Shown here: one piece after another, positions 9,713 through 20,849 of the stretch
Position numbering within the stretch: position 1 is the stretch's first letter
Layout: every line of letters begins with the position of its first letter
DNA from: Methylophilaceae bacterium
GTDB taxonomy: Bacteria; Pseudomonadota; Gammaproteobacteria; Burkholderiales; Methylophilaceae
DNA: 64,000 bases
Direction: 5' to 3'
Assembly: GCA_029244935.1 (NCBI GenBank)
Contig: JAQWQF010000006.1
Span: 35,093-99,092 of the forward strand
Position numbers and translations under genes: made by a program
The notes under the pieces: model-generated
Seen by the model: only the letters and a program-made list of their open reading frames with translations
The model's database searches: none
Told to the model about the DNA's origin: nothing

Positions 9713-11173
9713 TCATCTTGGATTATTATCCTTATTATTATCAGAATTGAAGTTATCAGAATTAGTCGGGTCATTAAAAGTATCTTTTATAGTATTATTT
9801 TCATTCTGACTGACAGGATTTTCTTGTGATGAATCATCATGTAATGAATTTTTATCTATTGCAACATCACTAACTACCGATTCATTAGTTTCATCATCAC
9901 TAGCCCAAGATGAAACAGGGTCATGGTTAATCTCCTTCTTCTTTTTTCTAACAATAAATAACAAGCCGAGCAACAAGGTAAGAAGAAAGATAAGCGATAA
10001 TACAAAAATAGGCTTAATAGGCTTATTTTCAACTTCCTCATCAATAATAACTTCTTGAATAATATCCTGATTCTGATCTGTAATAGAAGATTGAAATGTA
10101 TTAGGCGCATCCTCAGCTGATTGTTCTTCATTATCCTTATTAGCTTCCTTAAGTGGAGCTTCTTGTAGCACATTAGAACCATCAATTGAATCAATAATAG
10201 TTTCTGTGACATTTATTTTTGATTCTTGAGGCTTAATGAGCTTTTGATTACTCTTCTCAATTGCTTTTAACACTTCGTTTTTTTCTGCTAATTTTTTATT
10301 TGCAATCTCAAGCTCTTTTTTGAGTCTTGATAGCTCATCTAAATCTTTATTCTTTTTTGCTAAATTATTTTTTGTTTTTGTTTTTTTTGAGAGACTCTTC
10401 CATAGGATATTTTCTTGCTTGAGAATTTTTCTTGCTTCGAGATGGGATAATTTTTTATAATAATCACGAAGAGGTAATATTAATTTCTTACCTTTTATTA
10501 AACCATTAAGATTGCCATCAAAAGCATTGGGGTTTGTCTGATATATTGAAATTACAATTTGCTCAGTAGTAATTCCTGCATAAGAATTTTCTCTTGCTAT
10601 CTGAAATAAGGTCTTTCCTGGTTTTGCTATTACCGTTTTCTTCTTTTTACTAACTTTGGTGCTTGGAATTTTTTTAACTATTTTTTTTGGCTCAACTTTT
10701 TTTATTTTCTTCAGTTTGTTTTCTATAGGAACTTCTTTCTTTTCTTGAATTTTTTTTCTAGGAACAACATTTAATGGTGGATCCAGAAGAACAGTGTATT
10801 CCCTTAAAATTTTCCCAGTTGGTGATTCAATTTGAATCAATAAATCTAGATACGATTCAGCAACTGGCATCTTGCTTGATAATCTTAATGAGGCTGTATT
10901 AGATTTTTTTTGGTTTAGGGTTAATGATAGAGAGATATCATCATGAATTTTTGTTCTCTCAATGCCTTGGGATTTATAATTTTCTCTTGATGCAATTGAT
11001 GGTTTTAATGTATCAATTTTATCTTCACTAGTAAGGTTTACTTTAATTTCTACATCTAACGGGGAGTTTTGATTTGATTTAAAAATAATTTCACCTAATT
11101 GAAGTGAATATGCATTAATTGATAAAAAAGTAACTACGCAAATTAGTAAAAATTTTATAAACTTCATAATCAA
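9713..11173 (-). CDS. fimV: FimV-like LysM-domain membrane protein
   Basis: FimV N-terminal pattern (LQLGEIIFKSNQNSPLDVEIKV), LysM-like GKTLFQIARENSYAGITTEQIVISIYQTNPNAFDGNLNGLIKGKKLILP, one TM near the C-terminus, acidic Asn-rich tail. Confidence 0.75.
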   Translation of the reverse strand: MIMKFIKFLLICVVTFLSINAYSLQLGEIIFKSNQNSPLDVEIKVNLTSEDKIDTLKPSIASRENYKSQGIERTKIHDDISLSLTLNQKKSNTASLRLSSKMPVAESYLDLLIQIESPTGKILREYTVLLDPPLNVVPRKKIQEKKEVPIENKLKKIKKVEPKKIVKKIPSTKVSKKKKTVIAKPGKTLFQIARENSYAGITTEQIVISIYQTNPNAFDGNLNGLIKGKKLILPLRDYYKKLSHLEARKILKQENILWKSLSKKTKTKNNLAKKNKDLDELSRLKKELEIANKKLAEKNEVLKAIEKSNQKLIKPQESKINVTETIIDSIDGSNVLQEAPLKEANKDNEEQSAEDAPNTFQSSITDQNQDIIQEVIIDEEVENKPIKPIFVLSLIFLLTLLLGLLFIVRKKKKEINHDPVSSWASDDETNESVVSDVAIDKNSLHDDSSQENPVSQNENNTIKDTFNDPTNSDNFNSDNNKDNNPR

Positions 11174-11174
11174 T

Positions 11175-12293
11175 TTATTTATCCTTATTAATTAAAATTT
11201 GTAACATTCTTCTTAATGGTTCAGCTGCACCCCATAATAATTGGTCCCCAACAGTGAATGCTGATATTAGATTATCGCCGAGTGCCAACCTTCTTATTCT
11301 TCCAATCGCTATATCAAGGCTACCTGATACAGCTGCTGGTGTTAGGTTATGTATAGTTGATTCCTTCTTGTTTGGGACTAGTTTTACCCAATTGTTAGCG
11401 GATTTAATTAAATCATTAATTTCTGTTAACTCATAATGTTTTTTAAGTTTTATCGTTAAGGCCTGACTATGAGAACGCATTGATCCAATTCGAGTGCAAA
11501 GTCCGTCAACATGAATTTTTTCATAATCATTCATTAAGATCTTATTTGTTTCTAATTGGCCCTTCCATTCCTCTTTACTTAATCCCTCCCCAAGATCTTG
11601 ATCAATCCATGGAATTAGATTCCCTGCAAGTGGAACCTGAAAATTTTCTTTACTAAAATCAGAAGAATGCATTTTATTTAATGCCATTTTATCGATATTA
11701 AGTATACTAAAATTTGTTTTTTTAATTTCTGATTCAGCAGATGAATAAAGCTCCCCCATTTGAACTAATAACTCTTTCATGTTGTTTGCGCCAGCCCCAC
11801 TAGCTGCTTGATAGGTCATACTTGAGACCCACTCTATTGCCCCCACTTTAAGCAGGCCATGAATTGCAAGGAGCATAAGTGATACGGTACAATTACCACC
11901 TACCCATGTTTTTATACCATTATTCAAAGCATTATTAATTGTTGATTCATTAATTGGGTCGAGAACAATAACAGATTCATCGGCCATTCTTAACGAAGAC
12001 GCAGCATCAATCCAGTGGCCCTCCCAATTCTCTTTTTTGAGAGCTAAGTAAACTTTTTCAGTGTAATCACCTCCCTGACACGAAAGGATAATATCCATTT
12101 TCGAAAGCGCCTTAACTGAATATGCGTCTAATAAAACATTATCTACATTTGAAATTTTTGGAGCCATCATTCCAACCTGTGATGTAGTAAAAAAGAAGGA
12201 ATTTATATTATTAAAGTCATTTTCTTCTTTCATTCTGTCTACTAAAACAGAACCAACCATTCCTCTCCATCCAACAAAACCAACTTTTTTCAT
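11175..12293 (-). CDS. asd: Aspartate-semialdehyde dehydrogenase
   Basis: VGFVGWRGMVGSVLVDRM; GGNCTVSLML active-site Cys. Confidence 0.95.
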   Translation of the reverse strand: MKKVGFVGWRGMVGSVLVDRMKEENDFNNINSFFFTTSQVGMMAPKISNVDNVLLDAYSVKALSKMDIILSCQGGDYTEKVYLALKKENWEGHWIDAASSLRMADESVIVLDPINESTINNALNNGIKTWVGGNCTVSLMLLAIHGLLKVGAIEWVSSMTYQAASGAGANNMKELLVQMGELYSSAESEIKKTNFSILNIDKMALNKMHSSDFSKENFQVPLAGNLIPWIDQDLGEGLSKEEWKGQLETNKILMNDYEKIHVDGLCTRIGSMRSHSQALTIKLKKHYELTEINDLIKSANNWVKLVPNKKESTIHNLTPAAVSGSLDIAIGRIRRLALGDNLISAFTVGDQLLWGAAEPLRRMLQILINKDK

Positions 12294-12296
12294 TTT

Positions 12297-13358
12297 TTAT
12301 CCCTTTAGCCTTTCAACGACAGCGTCACCCATCTCCTCACATCCTACTAATTTAGATCCCTCAGAATAGATATCAGCTGTTCGATAACCATCTAAAAGTA
12401 CTTTTTTAACAGCACAATCGATCAATTTAAATTTATCCTGATCATCAAATGTATATTTAAACATCATTGCTAATGACAGTATTGTGGCAAGAGGGTTTGC
12501 CTGATCCTTACCTGCAATATCTGGGGCAGATCCATGACTTGGCTCATACATGCCTTTATTGTTTTCATCTAAGGAAGCTGAGGGCAGCATACCTATAGAA
12601 CCTGTTAGCATTGATGCTTGATCTGATAATATATCACCAAAAATATTGCCAGTTACAACAACATCAAATTGTTTTGGATCACGAACCAGCTGCATTGCAG
12701 CATTATCAACATACATGTGACTCAGTTCAACATTAGGGTAATCAATTGCGGTTTCGGTAACAATTTTTCTCCATAATTCGGTTGCTTCAAGCACGTTTGC
12801 TTTATCGACCGAACATAGTTTTTTAGCTCTTTTATCTGCTGTTTTAAATGCTACATGGGCAATCCTTCTAATTTCAGACTCGGAGTAACGCATTGTATTA
12901 ATACCTTCTTGCTCTCCATTATCATTAATTGAAATTCCACGCGGTTGTCCAAAATAAATATCGCCTGTCAGCTCTCTGACAATCATAATGTCTAACCCTG
13001 AAACAACTTCAGGTTTAAGGCTAGATGTATGAACTAGCTCAGGAAACATTATTGCAGGTCTTAAATTAGCAAATAAGTTAAGGGCTTGTCTTATTCTAAG
13101 AAGACCTCTTTCCGGACGCATATCCCGTGGAAGTTTGTCAAACTTCCAATCACCAACAGCCCCAAGTAAGACAGCGTCTGCATTTAGAGCTAGGTTAAGA
13201 GTTTGTTCTGGGAGCGGGTCTTTAAATTCATCATATCCTGCCCCTCCGATTGATGCATATTCGATTGAATCAGTTAAGCTAAAAGCATCAAGAATTTTAA
13301 CAGCTTGTTTAATAATCTCAGGGCCAATTCCATCTCCAGGTAAAACTGCAATCTTCAT
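12297..13358 (-). CDS. leuB: 3-isopropylmalate dehydrogenase
   Basis: [38 protein letters not shown]. Confidence 0.97.
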   Translation of the reverse strand: MKIAVLPGDGIGPEIIKQAVKILDAFSLTDSIEYASIGGAGYDEFKDPLPEQTLNLALNADAVLLGAVGDWKFDKLPRDMRPERGLLRIRQALNLFANLRPAIMFPELVHTSSLKPEVVSGLDIMIVRELTGDIYFGQPRGISINDNGEQEGINTMRYSESEIRRIAHVAFKTADKRAKKLCSVDKANVLEATELWRKIVTETAIDYPNVELSHMYVDNAAMQLVRDPKQFDVVVTGNIFGDILSDQASMLTGSIGMLPSASLDENNKGMYEPSHGSAPDIAGKDQANPLATILSLAMMFKYTFDDQDKFKLIDCAVKKVLLDGYRTADIYSEGSKLVGCEEMGDAVVERLKG

Positions 13359-13366
13359 AAATATTC

Positions 13367-14002
13367 CTATTTAGTAAGCCAGGGAAACTGACTATGATAA
13401 TTATTTTCAAAATTTTTAATATCAGCTTTGTTCTTTAATGTTAAACCTATCTCATCTAGACCTTCTAAAAGGCAATATTTTTTAAACATATCAATATCAA
13501 AACTATAACTATCATTACCATCAATAATTTTTTGAATTTCTAAGTCAATATTTAATCTTAAACCTTCTTCACTTTGAGCTTTCTCAAAAAATAAATCTGT
13601 TATATTTTTGTTAATAGGTATTGGAAGAATGCCATTTTTAAAGCAATTACCATAAAAAATATCAGCAAAGCTAGGTGCTAATATAATTCTAATACCGAAG
13701 TCTAACAAAGCCCAAGGAGCATGTTCCCTGCTTGATCCGCAGCCAAAGTTTTCTCTTGCTAATAAAATAGTTCCATTTTTATATTGGGGTTTATTTAAAA
13801 CAAATTCAGGATTAACTTTTCTTACAGCTAATTCTTTTCCAGGTTCACCTCGATCTAAATATCTCCATTCATCAAATAAATTAGGGCCAAAGCCCGACCT
13901 TTTAATTGATTTCAAAAATTGTTTAGGAATAATTGCATCTGTATCCACATTCGATCTATCCAGAGGAATAACGATGCCATCATGTTTATTAATTGGCAAC
14001 AT
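13367..14002 (-). CDS. leuD: 3-isopropylmalate dehydratase small subunit
   Basis: [30 protein letters not shown]. Confidence 0.97.
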   Translation of the reverse strand: MLPINKHDGIVIPLDRSNVDTDAIIPKQFLKSIKRSGFGPNLFDEWRYLDRGEPGKELAVRKVNPEFVLNKPQYKNGTILLARENFGCGSSREHAPWALLDFGIRIILAPSFADIFYGNCFKNGILPIPINKNITDLFFEKAQSEEGLRLNIDLEIQKIIDGNDSYSFDIDMFKKYCLLEGLDEIGLTLKNKADIKNFENNYHSQFPWLTK

Positions 14003-15402
14003 TAATCGATCTCCCTAATATCTACAAATCTACCGTGGATAGCAGCTGCTGCTGCCATTTGCGGGCTTACTAGGTGAGTTCTCCCACCTTTACCTTGTCT
14101 ACCTTCAAAATTTCTATTAGAAGTAGAAGCACACCTTTCTTCTTTTTCTAATCTGTCAGCATTCATAGCAAGACACATAGAGCAGCCTGGCTCGCGCCAC
14201 TCAAAACCTGCTTCAATAAATATTTTATCTAGACCTTCTTTCTCAGCTTGTTTCTTTACTAGTCCTGATCCTGGAACCACTAATGCTTGCTTGATATTTG
14301 TTGCTACTTTTTTTTCTTTAACAATATTAGCTGCAACTCTTAAATCCTCTATTCGTGAATTTGTACATGATCCAATAAAAATTTTATCAAGGAATATATC
14401 AGTAATATTGGTACCCTGCTCTAACCCCATATATTCAAGTGCTTTTTCATAACCTTTTTTATTTGATTCTTTTACCTGTTGCTTAGGATTTGGTATTACT
14501 TCATTTATACCGCATACCATTTCCGGGGACGTGCCCCATGTCACCTGTGGCTGAATTATTGATGCATCTACATTAATAACTTTATCAAAAACTGCACCTT
14601 CATCACTTACTAAATTTTTCCAGTCATCTACTGCTTTATTCCATAAATCTCCATTTGGAGAGAATGGTCTCCCCTCTAGATAATCTATAGTTTTTGAATC
14701 AACGCCTATCAAGCCCACTCTTGAACCGGCTTCAATAGACATATTACATAATGTCATTCGCCCTTCCATGCTTAATTCATTTATTGTAGGCCCAGAAAAT
14801 TCTATTGCATAACCATTTCCCCCTGCAGTACCTATTTTTCCAATAATATGAAGCGCAATATCTTTAGCGGAAATATAGTCACTAACGTTACCAGTAACAT
14901 TAACCTGCATAGTTTTAAATTTCCTCACAATTAAGCACTGTGTAGCAAGAACATGTTCAACTTCCGATGTACCAATGCCCATTGCTAATGAGCCAAAAGC
15001 ACCGTGTGTACTAGTATGAGAGTCGCCACATACAATTGTCATTCCTGGAAGAGTCGAGCCTTGCTCAGGACCAATTACATGAACAATACCTTGCCGCTGA
15101 TCATTCATTTTGAACTGAGTTAATCTATATTGATCACAATTGCTATCTAGAGTATCAACCTGAATTTTAGATACTGGGTCTAAAATACCTAGCTTTCTAT
15201 CTGTGGTAGGAACATTGTGATCTGGAACAGCTAAAATAGAATTTGCTCTCCAAATTGATCTATTTGCACTTCTTAGCCCTTCAAATGCCTGAGGGCTAGT
15301 CACTTCATGAATTAAGTGGCGATCTATATAGATCAAAAAGGTGTCGTTATCTTCACGAACAACGTGCCTTTTAAATATCTTTTCGTATAATGTTGACGCC
15401 AT
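14002..15402 (-). CDS. leuC: 3-isopropylmalate dehydratase large subunit
   Basis: [38 protein letters not shown] Fe-S cysteines. Confidence 0.97.
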   Translation of the reverse strand: MASTLYEKIFKRHVVREDNDTFLIYIDRHLIHEVTSPQAFEGLRSANRSIWRANSILAVPDHNVPTTDRKLGILDPVSKIQVDTLDSNCDQYRLTQFKMNDQRQGIVHVIGPEQGSTLPGMTIVCGDSHTSTHGAFGSLAMGIGTSEVEHVLATQCLIVRKFKTMQVNVTGNVSDYISAKDIALHIIGKIGTAGGNGYAIEFSGPTINELSMEGRMTLCNMSIEAGSRVGLIGVDSKTIDYLEGRPFSPNGDLWNKAVDDWKNLVSDEGAVFDKVINVDASIIQPQVTWGTSPEMVCGINEVIPNPKQQVKESNKKGYEKALEYMGLEQGTNITDIFLDKIFIGSCTNSRIEDLRVAANIVKEKKVATNIKQALVVPGSGLVKKQAEKEGLDKIFIEAGFEWREPGCSMCLAMNADRLEKEERCASTSNRNFEGRQGKGGRTHLVSPQMAAAAAIHGRFVDIREID

Positions 15403-15411
15403 CTAAAAATT

Positions 15412-15906
15412 TTAATCTCTAAAGTTACCAAAATGTAATGGGAAGTTATTATGTTTTACTTTTACCGTTGAAATACATTCCTGTAGAACGTCTCTCTTAG
15501 CCCCATTAACCCTTACCTCGTCTCCTTGAATAGAACTTTGAACCTTAATTTTTGCGTCTTTAATTGTTTTAATAATATCTTTTGCTAGCTCAATCTCAAT
15601 TCCACTTTTAATGATTAGGTTCTGCTTTGACTTACTTCCAGAAACTGTTTCAATTTTTTCGGAGTCGATTCGCTTTGAGCTATCAGGCTCTTTCTTCTCC
15701 ATAGCCGGAAAAAGAATATCTTTTATTTGATTAATTTGAAATTCAGAATCTCCATTTAGTACAATCTTCATTTCTTTCTCAAATAATTCTACCTTTGCAC
15801 TTGTTCCTTTAAAATCATAACGATTAATAATCATTCTCATAGATACATCAACTGCATTTTTAATGTTTTCCATATTGGCTTTAGATGTAATGTCGAATGA
15901 AGGCAT
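15412..15906 (-). CDS. yajQ: YajQ family nucleotide-binding protein
   Basis: MPSFDITSKANMENIKNAVD; RYDFKGT. Confidence 0.93.
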   Translation of the reverse strand: MPSFDITSKANMENIKNAVDVSMRMIINRYDFKGTSAKVELFEKEMKIVLNGDSEFQINQIKDILFPAMEKKEPDSSKRIDSEKIETVSGSKSKQNLIIKSGIEIELAKDIIKTIKDAKIKVQSSIQGDEVRVNGAKRDVLQECISTVKVKHNNFPLHFGNFRD

Positions 15907-15917
15907 ATACTGATTCC

Positions 15918-17135
15918 TTATAATTTATTTTTTTTGTTAGCTATTTTTAGTCTTAGGGCATTAAGCTTAATAAATCCAGCAGCATCTTGATGATCAAAAG
16001 TACCACCATCATCCTCAAATGTGGCGATCTCTGGATCAAAAAGAGAATTGTCACTATCTCTTCCTAATATAGTTACATTCCCTTTATAAAAACTCATCCT
16101 TACCCATCCGTTGACGTTTTGCTGGGTATGATCAATTAATGTTTGCATTGCAATTCTTTCAGGGCTCCACCAATATCCATTATAAATTAACGCGGCATAT
16201 CTTGGCATCATCTCATCCTTTAAATGAGCAACTTCTCTATCTAAAGTAAGTGACTCAATAGCTCTATGAGCTTTCAGCAATATCGTTCCTCCGGGAGTTT
16301 CATAACAACCTCTAGCCTTCATCCCCACATACCTATTCTCTACAAGATCCAATCTTCCAATGCCATGCTTCCCCCCTATATCATTTAAAAACTCTAAAAT
16401 CTCATGCGGTAATTTATCATTACCATTTAAACTCACAGGATCACCACTCTTAAAACCTATCGTAATTTCTTCGGCATTATCAGGAGCATCTTTTGGACTT
16501 ACTGACCACCTCCACATAGATTCCTCAGGTGTATTTTTTGGGTCTTCAAGATGTCTTCCTTCATAGGATATATGAAGTAAATTTGCATCCATACTGTATG
16601 GGCTTCCGCCTGACTTATGTTTCATCTCCACTGGAATACTATTTTTTTCAGCAAACTTTAAGAGCTTTTCTCTACTTAAAAGATCCCACTCCCTCCACGG
16701 GGCAATAACTTTTATTTCTGGGTTAATTGCATAAGCACCAAGTTCAAATCTAACTTGATCATTCCCCTTTCCTGTTGCCCCATGAGATATTGTGTTGCTT
16801 CCTGTCTCATTTGCAATTTCAACTAACCTCTTTGCAATAAGAGGTCTTGCTATTGAAGTTCCTAGCAAATATTCACCCTCATAAATAGCATTAGCCCTAA
16901 ACATTGGAAAAACATAATCTCTTACAAATTCTTCCCTTAAGTCCTCAATAAATATTTCTTTTACACCAGCAGCCTCTGCCTTGTCTCTTGCTGGCTCTAT
17001 CTCTTCTTTTTGCCCAAGATCAGCCGTAAAAGTTACCACCTCACAACTATATTCCTGCTGAAGCCATTTTAAGATTACTGAAGTATCTAATCCTCCTGAG
17101 TAAGCAAGTACAATTTTATTAACATCTTTAATCAT
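15918..17135 (-). CDS. argG: Argininosuccinate synthase
   Basis: [34 protein letters not shown]. Confidence 0.98.
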   Translation of the reverse strand: MIKDVNKIVLAYSGGLDTSVILKWLQQEYSCEVVTFTADLGQKEEIEPARDKAEAAGVKEIFIEDLREEFVRDYVFPMFRANAIYEGEYLLGTSIARPLIAKRLVEIANETGSNTISHGATGKGNDQVRFELGAYAINPEIKVIAPWREWDLLSREKLLKFAEKNSIPVEMKHKSGGSPYSMDANLLHISYEGRHLEDPKNTPEESMWRWSVSPKDAPDNAEEITIGFKSGDPVSLNGNDKLPHEILEFLNDIGGKHGIGRLDLVENRYVGMKARGCYETPGGTILLKAHRAIESLTLDREVAHLKDEMMPRYAALIYNGYWWSPERIAMQTLIDHTQQNVNGWVRMSFYKGNVTILGRDSDNSLFDPEIATFEDDGGTFDHQDAAGFIKLNALRLKIANKKNKL

Positions 17136-18050
17136 TTATTTACTTCCTATTAACAAATATTCTAATAATGCTTTTTGAACGTGAAGTCTATTTTCTGCCT
17201 CTTCCCATACAATACTCTGGGGCCCATCAATGACTTCTGCAGTAACTTCTTCACCCCTATGCGCTGGTAAACAATGCATGAAAAGAGCATCTTTGTTTGC
17301 TAGCTTGATCATATCCTTATCAACCTGCCAGTCAGCAAAATCCTTAATTCTATCTTTCTTTTCATTCTCAAAACCCATACTGGTCCACACATCGGTAGTA
17401 ACTATATCTGCTCCTTTTGCAGCTTCCATAGGATCTTCAAATTCCTCAAAATGGTCCACTCCATAAAGCCCAGCTCTTTCAACCTCAACCTCATAGCCTT
17501 TTGGGGTCGACACATGTACATTAAAATCTAATAATTCAGCTGCCTGTAGCCAGGTATTGCACACATTGTTTGAGTCACCGATCCACGTTACTGTTTTTCC
17601 TTGTATTGAACCCCTTTGTTCAATATATGTAAAAATATCAGCAAGAATTTGACATGGATGATACTCATTCGTCAAACCATTAATAACAGGAACTCTTGAG
17701 TTCTCAGCAAATCTTTCAATAATTTCTTGCTCAAAGGTTCTAATCATTACAATATCGCACATTCTAGATATAACTTGGGCCGCATCTTCTACTGGTTCAC
17801 CTCTTCCTAATTGAGAGTCTCTTGTATTTAAATAAATAGCTGAACCACCAAGCTGCTGCATTCCTGACTCAAAAGATAATCTCGTTCTAGTGCTAGCCTT
17901 TTCAAAAATCATCACCAGGGTTCTATCTTGCAAAGGCCAATGCTTTTCATATGCTTTAAATTTAGCTTTAATCCATTTTGCTCTATCAAAAATTGATTCT
18001 AACTCTGCCTTATTTAGATCATTAAATTGTAAAAAGTGTTTCATCTTCAT
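17136..18050 (-). CDS. argF: Ornithine carbamoyltransferase
   Basis: FEKASTRTRLSFESGM; FMHCLPAHRGEEV. Confidence 0.97.
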   Translation of the reverse strand: MKMKHFLQFNDLNKAELESIFDRAKWIKAKFKAYEKHWPLQDRTLVMIFEKASTRTRLSFESGMQQLGGSAIYLNTRDSQLGRGEPVEDAAQVISRMCDIVMIRTFEQEIIERFAENSRVPVINGLTNEYHPCQILADIFTYIEQRGSIQGKTVTWIGDSNNVCNTWLQAAELLDFNVHVSTPKGYEVEVERAGLYGVDHFEEFEDPMEAAKGADIVTTDVWTSMGFENEKKDRIKDFADWQVDKDMIKLANKDALFMHCLPAHRGEEVTAEVIDGPQSIVWEEAENRLHVQKALLEYLLIGSK

Positions 18051-19246
18051 TTTAAATTCTTCTTTATGAAATTTATTATCAAATTACTTAACTTTTCTAC
18101 TAGCAAATCAGCTTCCTCTTTTTTAATAATAAGAGGTGGAAGAAGCCTTATAACTTTTTCAGCGGTAACATTTATTAACAATTTATCATTAAGAGCGACT
18201 TCAATTAAATCAACACAAGGTATATCCAGTTCAATACCTATCATAAGACCTTTATGTCTAATAGATTTAACATTATCATGTCCTCCAATCCTAAGCATCA
18301 ATTCCTTAGCAATTAAATCACCTTGAGTAATAGCATTTTCAATTAAGTTATCATTTTTTATAACCTTTAATGTTGTCAAGCCTGCAACACAGGCTAAAGG
18401 ATTACCACCAAAAGTTGAGCCATGCTTTCCTGGAAACATTAAATTAGAAGCCTTTTCATTTGTTAGGCATGCTCCAATAGGGATACCAGATGCTAGTCCT
18501 TTGGCTAATGTCATAACATCAGGTTTAATGTCACTGTGTTGATGAGCAAACCATTTACCAGTTCTTCCAATACCACATTGAACTTCATCTAACATCAGTA
18601 ACCAATTGTTTTTATCACATACATTTCTTAGTGATGACAAGTACCCATTAAAATCAGTCGGAATATTTATTCCTCCTTCACCTTGTACTGGCTCAACTAA
18701 AATAGCTGAAACCTTATTTTTTTTATTTGCTATTTTTTTAATCGAATCAATGTCATCATAAGGGACTCTAATAAAACCTGGCATTAAAGGTTCGAAGCCA
18801 GCTTGGTACTTTCTTCCTCCAGATGCTGATAAAGTTCCCATAGTCCTCCCATGAAAACCTCCTTCCATAACAATAATATTTGGTATATCAATATTTAAGT
18901 CATGGCCATGAAGCCTAGCTAATTTAATCGCCGCCTCATTTGCTTCACACCCTGAATTACAAAAAAATACTGAAGAAAGTTCTGAGATAGCTACTAATTG
19001 ATCAGCAAGCATAGATTGCTCATCAATGTGATAATAATTAGAAATATGTATTAATTTTGCAGCTTGTTCAGATATAGCCTTAACCAGCTCTGGGTGATTA
19101 TGACCCAAGGTATTAACTGCAACCCCAGATAATCCATCAAGATATTTATTTCCAGATTGATCAAACAGCCAGGCACCAGAACCTCTTTCAAAGGAGACTG
19201 GAAGCCTTTTATAGGTATTCAATAGCTTGTTTTTGATTAAACTCAT
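18047..19246 (-). CDS. argD: Acetylornithine aminotransferase
   Basis: FCNSGCEANEAAIKLAR; LDEVQCGIGRTGKWFAHQH; PLP-Lys MTLAKGLASG. Confidence 0.95.
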   Translation of the reverse strand: MSLIKNKLLNTYKRLPVSFERGSGAWLFDQSGNKYLDGLSGVAVNTLGHNHPELVKAISEQAAKLIHISNYYHIDEQSMLADQLVAISELSSVFFCNSGCEANEAAIKLARLHGHDLNIDIPNIIVMEGGFHGRTMGTLSASGGRKYQAGFEPLMPGFIRVPYDDIDSIKKIANKKNKVSAILVEPVQGEGGINIPTDFNGYLSSLRNVCDKNNWLLMLDEVQCGIGRTGKWFAHQHSDIKPDVMTLAKGLASGIPIGACLTNEKASNLMFPGKHGSTFGGNPLACVAGLTTLKVIKNDNLIENAITQGDLIAKELMLRIGGHDNVKSIRHKGLMIGIELDIPCVDLIEVALNDKLLINVTAEKVIRLLPPLIIKKEEADLLVEKLSNLIINFIKKNLK

Positions 19247-19257
19247 AATATAAATGA

Positions 19258-19285
19258 AAACGGCGGCCTAAAGCCGCCGTTTTTG
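19258..19285. terminator. Bidirectional-looking intrinsic terminator
   Basis: AAAACGGCGGC-CTAAA-GCCGCCGTTTTT: 11-bp stem, 5-nt loop, T tract on both strands. Lies between the end of the 19299 gene and the argD start. Confidence 0.85.
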
Positions 19286-19298
19286 ACTTTAGTTATTT

Positions 19299-19910
19299 TT
19301 ATAATCCAAGTAATGCTCGATGTGATAATCCATTCGTCATCAATAAAAGCATTGGTATTGAGAGCGCTGTATTAGTTCTAGATGCTAATAAAGCCACCCT
19401 TCTTGCCGAGGACTTTTCTTCATCTGTGGCTTTTTTCATACCTAGTATTTTTTGTTGGTTAGGCCAAATCAAGCCCCAAACATTAAATAACATTATGGTC
19501 CCCATCCATGAACCTATTCCGATAGCCTCATATCCAGGCCTTAAAAGAAATGCATCTGTAAAATTTGCGCCAAGTAAAGCCGCACCCGCAATCCATGTTG
19601 CTAAAGCTGCCCATCTGAACCATAAAAGAGCTAATGGTGCCACATGTTTACTTATGCCAGCACCAGTCCCGTCTGCAGTTGCAGCTTTCATAGCTGGTAC
19701 TTGAACAAAATTAAAGTAGTAAAGTAATCCAATCCATGCAACACCTGCGATAACATGAAAGAATCTCATAAACCCAAGATAAATTGAGCTTGCATCACCA
19801 AGAATTCCAGTCGTACCAATTTCATTCCAGTCTAAAATTACCAGTGAAGCTATTAGAATTACTATGCCTGCAATTATCGTACCCTTTATTGATTCTAATG
19901 GGTTTTTCAT
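19299..19910 (-). CDS. Urate oxidase N-terminal-like (PuuD-type) integral membrane protein
   Basis: Multi-TM; FMRFFHVIAGVAWIGLLYYFNFVQVPAM; RWAALATWIAGAALL; VWGLIWPNQQKILG. Confidence 0.7.
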   Translation of the reverse strand: MKNPLESIKGTIIAGIVILIASLVILDWNEIGTTGILGDASSIYLGFMRFFHVIAGVAWIGLLYYFNFVQVPAMKAATADGTGAGISKHVAPLALLWFRWAALATWIAGAALLGANFTDAFLLRPGYEAIGIGSWMGTIMLFNVWGLIWPNQQKILGMKKATDEEKSSARRVALLASRTNTALSIPMLLLMTNGLSHRALLGL

Positions 19911-20006
19911 ACCGTTTACTCCTCAAATAAATATAAAATAATTCAAAAGTCAGATTATACTTAATCTTCCATCATTAATACACATTAATTCATTTAATAC
20001 TTAATT

Positions 20007-20849
20007 ATGTTCCGAATTCATAAAGGCGTCCAATGGATGCTAATTTCTACTGTATGTTTTTCAATAATGGGTGCTTGCGTCAAATTTGGGGGAGGGTATT
20101 TTAGCCCATATGAATTGGTATTTTACCGTGCGTTAATAAGTTTAATTGTTATTACAGTAATAATGAAACTAACCAAGGTTAAATTTTCAAGTAATTACCC
20201 ACAATTACATATTGCACGCTCCATAGTTGGATCAATATCATTATTATTATTTTTTTATGCTATCTGCTATTTACCTCTAAGTACTGCTATGACATTAAAT
20301 TACACTTCCCCTTTATTTGTTGGGTTACTTATGCCATTTATACTTAAACGTAAAGTTAAAAATTGGTTATTTCTGGCAATTTTAGTAGGCTTCATTGGCG
20401 TTTTTTTTACTCTTAAACCTACATTTGACAATCAAAATTATTTAGCTGGATTTGTCGGGTTAATTTCAGGGTTTGGGGCTGCAATGGCATATTTGTTTGT
20501 AACACAGCTAGCTCAGCTTAAAGAGCCAGATATTAGAACCGTTTTCTATTTCACATTAATCTCAACTATTGGAGCAGGATTAATATCTTTATTAGACGGC
20601 TTTCATAAGCCACGAATAGAAGACCTTTTCTTTCTTTTTTTACTTGGTATATCAGCAACTGTTGCGCAATTAGCTATTACAAGAGCGTACCGAGTTGGAA
20701 ATACTTTGGGTAATGCAGGTCTGTCTTATTTAGCAATAGTTTTTTCAACGATTATTGGAGTATTTTATTTTAAAGAAATTATCGGTTGGAATGGTTTTGT
20801 AGGTATTACATTAATTATTATTAGTGGCTTGCTAGCCTCTAGGAGATGA
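20007..20849 (+). CDS. DMT-superfamily (EamA) transporter
   Basis: About ten TM helices; FSIMGACVKFGGGYFSPYELVFYRALISL; two EamA repeats. Confidence 0.88.
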   Translation: MFRIHKGVQWMLISTVCFSIMGACVKFGGGYFSPYELVFYRALISLIVITVIMKLTKVKFSSNYPQLHIARSIVGSISLLLFFYAICYLPLSTAMTLNYTSPLFVGLLMPFILKRKVKNWLFLAILVGFIGVFFTLKPTFDNQNYLAGFVGLISGFGAAMAYLFVTQLAQLKEPDIRTVFYFTLISTIGAGLISLLDGFHKPRIEDLFFLFLLGISATVAQLAITRAYRVGNTLGNAGLSYLAIVFSTIIGVFYFKEIIGWNGFVGITLIIISGLLASRR

